A program made the position numbers and the translations under genes. A model generated the notes under the pieces. The model was not told the DNA's origin, searched no databases, and saw only the letters and a program-made list of their open reading frames with translations. Positions 61,819 to 62,892 of a stretch of DNA of 62,892 bases are shown here, one piece after another. Position 1 is the first letter of the stretch. Every line of letters begins with the position of its first letter. The DNA comes from Caulobacter sp. (GTDB taxonomy: Bacteria; Pseudomonadota; Alphaproteobacteria; Caulobacterales; Caulobacteraceae), in the NCBI GenBank assembly GCA_030683005.1, contig JAUXMY010000011.1, positions 1 to 62,892 of the forward strand, given 5' to 3'.

Positions 61819-62892
61819 ATGCCCCGCAATCACAACATCGAAGACTACCGTAACTTCGGAATCATGGCCCACATCGACGCGGGCAAGACGACGACGACGG
61901 AACGGATCCTGTACTACACCGGCAAGAGCCATAAGATCGGCGAAGTCCACGACGGCGCCGCGACCATGGACTGGATGGACCAGGAGCAGGAACGCGGCAT
62001 CACGATCACTTCGGCCGCGACGACCGCCTTCTGGGAAGGCAAGCGCCTGAACATCATCGACACCCCCGGCCACGTCGACTTCACCATCGAAGTCGAACGC
62101 AGCCTGCGCGTGCTCGACGGCGCCGTGACGGTGCTGGACGGCAACGCCGGCGTCGAGCCGCAGACCGAAACCGTCTGGCGCCAGGCCGACAAGTATCGCG
62201 TGCCCCGCATCGTGTTCGTCAACAAGATGGACAAGATCGGCGCCGACTTCGACAAGTCGGTCCAGTCGATCCGCGACCGCCTCGGCGCGAAGGCCGTGCC
62301 GATCCAGTTCCCGATCGGTTCGGAAACCAGCCTGACCGGCCTGGTCGATCTGGTTCGCATGAAGGCCGTGATCTGGGACAACGACGGCCTGGGCGCGAAC
62401 TTCCGCGACGAAGAGATCCCCGCCGATCTGGTCGAGAAGGCCAATGAAGCCCGCCACTACCTGATCGAGAACGCCGTCGAGCTCGACGACGAGGCGATGG
62501 AAGCCTACCTCGGCGGGGAAGAGCCCTCGATCGAGACGATCAAGAAGTGCATCCGCAAGGCCGTTCTGACCGGCGCCTTCTATCCGATCCTCTGCGGCTC
62601 GGCGTTCAAGAACAAAGGCGTCCAGACCCTGCTCGACGCCGTCGTCGATTACCTGCCCTCGCCGGTGGACATCCCGCCGACCCCGGGAATCGACTTCAAG
62701 ACCGAAGAGCCCGTCGTGCGCCGCGCGTCGGACGACGAGCCCCTGTCGGTCCTGGCGTTCAAGATCATGGACGACCCCTTCGTCGGCTCGCTGACCTTCT
62801 GCCGCATCTATTCCGGCAAGATGGAAACCGGCATGGGCCTGCTGAACTCGACCCGCGACCGCAAGGAACGTGTCGGCCGCATGCTGCTGATG
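61819..62892 (+). CDS. fusA: Elongation factor G, 5' part (runs off the window)
   Basis: Reads openly for 358 codons from ATG 61819 to the window end, about half of a usual EF-G. GTPase motifs are visible: G1 AHIDAGKTT (residues about 17-25), G3 DTPGH (about 81-85) with [15 protein letters not shown] before it, and G4 NKMD (about 135-138). It catalyses ribosomal translocation and ribosome recycling with RRF. Third gene of the rpsL operon. The rest, and tufA if present, lies outside. Confidence 0.97.
   Translation, partial: MPRNHNIEDYRNFGIMAHIDAGKTTTTERILYYTGKSHKIGEVHDGAATMDWMDQEQERGITITSAATTAFWEGKRLNIIDTPGHVDFTIEVERSLRVLDGAVTVLDGNAGVEPQTETVWRQADKYRVPRIVFVNKMDKIGADFDKSVQSIRDRLGAKAVPIQFPIGSETSLTGLVDLVRMKAVIWDNDGLGANFRDEEIPADLVEKANEARHYLIENAVELDDEAMEAYLGGEEPSIETIKKCIRKAVLTGAFYPILCGSAFKNKGVQTLLDAVVDYLPSPVDIPPTPGIDFKTEEPVVRRASDDEPLSVLAFKIMDDPFVGSLTFCRIYSGKMETGMGLLNSTRDRKERVGRMLLM

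Overview
The window is a high-GC (roughly two-thirds G+C, strong G/C bias at third codon positions) alphaproteobacterial chromosome segment. Several genes point to Caulobacterales (Caulobacter, Phenylobacterium or Brevundimonas-like): the ZapA/ZauP cell-division pair, an RcdA-type DUF1465 protein, a TrcR-type DUF1013 protein, a LexA site of the alphaproteobacterial GTTC-N7-GTTC form, and GANTC (CcrM-type) sites. No 16S gene is present, so the assignment is an inference from gene content.

Layout. 1-770: 6S RNA, zapA and zauP (minus strand). 860-9408: central carbon metabolism on the plus strand (tkt, purT, gap, a 100-residue unknown gene, pgk, fba), with a reverse-strand S41 peptidase. 9592-16265: DUF2799 lipoprotein, TspO, LysE exporter, bacterioferritin, DUF2804 protein and bacterioferritin-associated ferredoxin on the minus strand, then a cyanide-insensitive bd oxidase operon (cydA, cydB and a 48-residue DUF2474 protein). 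16275-29829: thiE, efp, suhB, a GlpQ-like phosphodiesterase, a metallopeptidase-like protein, a quinone oxidoreductase, DUF1192 and rcdA-like genes, rpmE, an ABC exporter, trcR, two DUF465 genes around ubiX, and a hybrid histidine kinase. 29847-35606 (minus): the imuA-imuB-dnaE2 mutagenesis cassette behind a LexA box. 35740-39018: a single-chain acyl-CoA carboxylase. 39093-42895: DUF2059, ABA4-like, moeA, fpr and a small unknown protein.

43085 to the end is the transcription and translation supercluster: tRNA-Trp, secE, nusG, rplK, rplA, (vapBC, an unknown gene, a lipocalin), rplJ, rplL, (M61 peptidase, small membrane protein), rpoB, rpoC, (proline-rich protein), rpsL, rpsG and the 5' part of fusA. 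The ribosomal and RNA polymerase genes are the usual conserved block, but three accessory groups split it. Each block start therefore needs its own promoter; good -35/-10 pairs are visible before rplJ and rpsL, and a weaker one before rplK.

Two observations stand out. First, rpoB is cut by an in-frame TAG at 54421-54423 where a conserved Lys is expected, and the stop is immediately flanked by ATG codons. This is either a sequence error, an inactivating mutation, or a genuinely split beta subunit. Second, imuB carries two different palindromic intergenic-repeat elements in frame, adding about 100 residues made of translated repeat DNA. Copies of the same repeat families lie between genes elsewhere in the window. 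A third item is an array of five GANTC sites spaced exactly 11 bp apart, upstream of the rpsL promoter.
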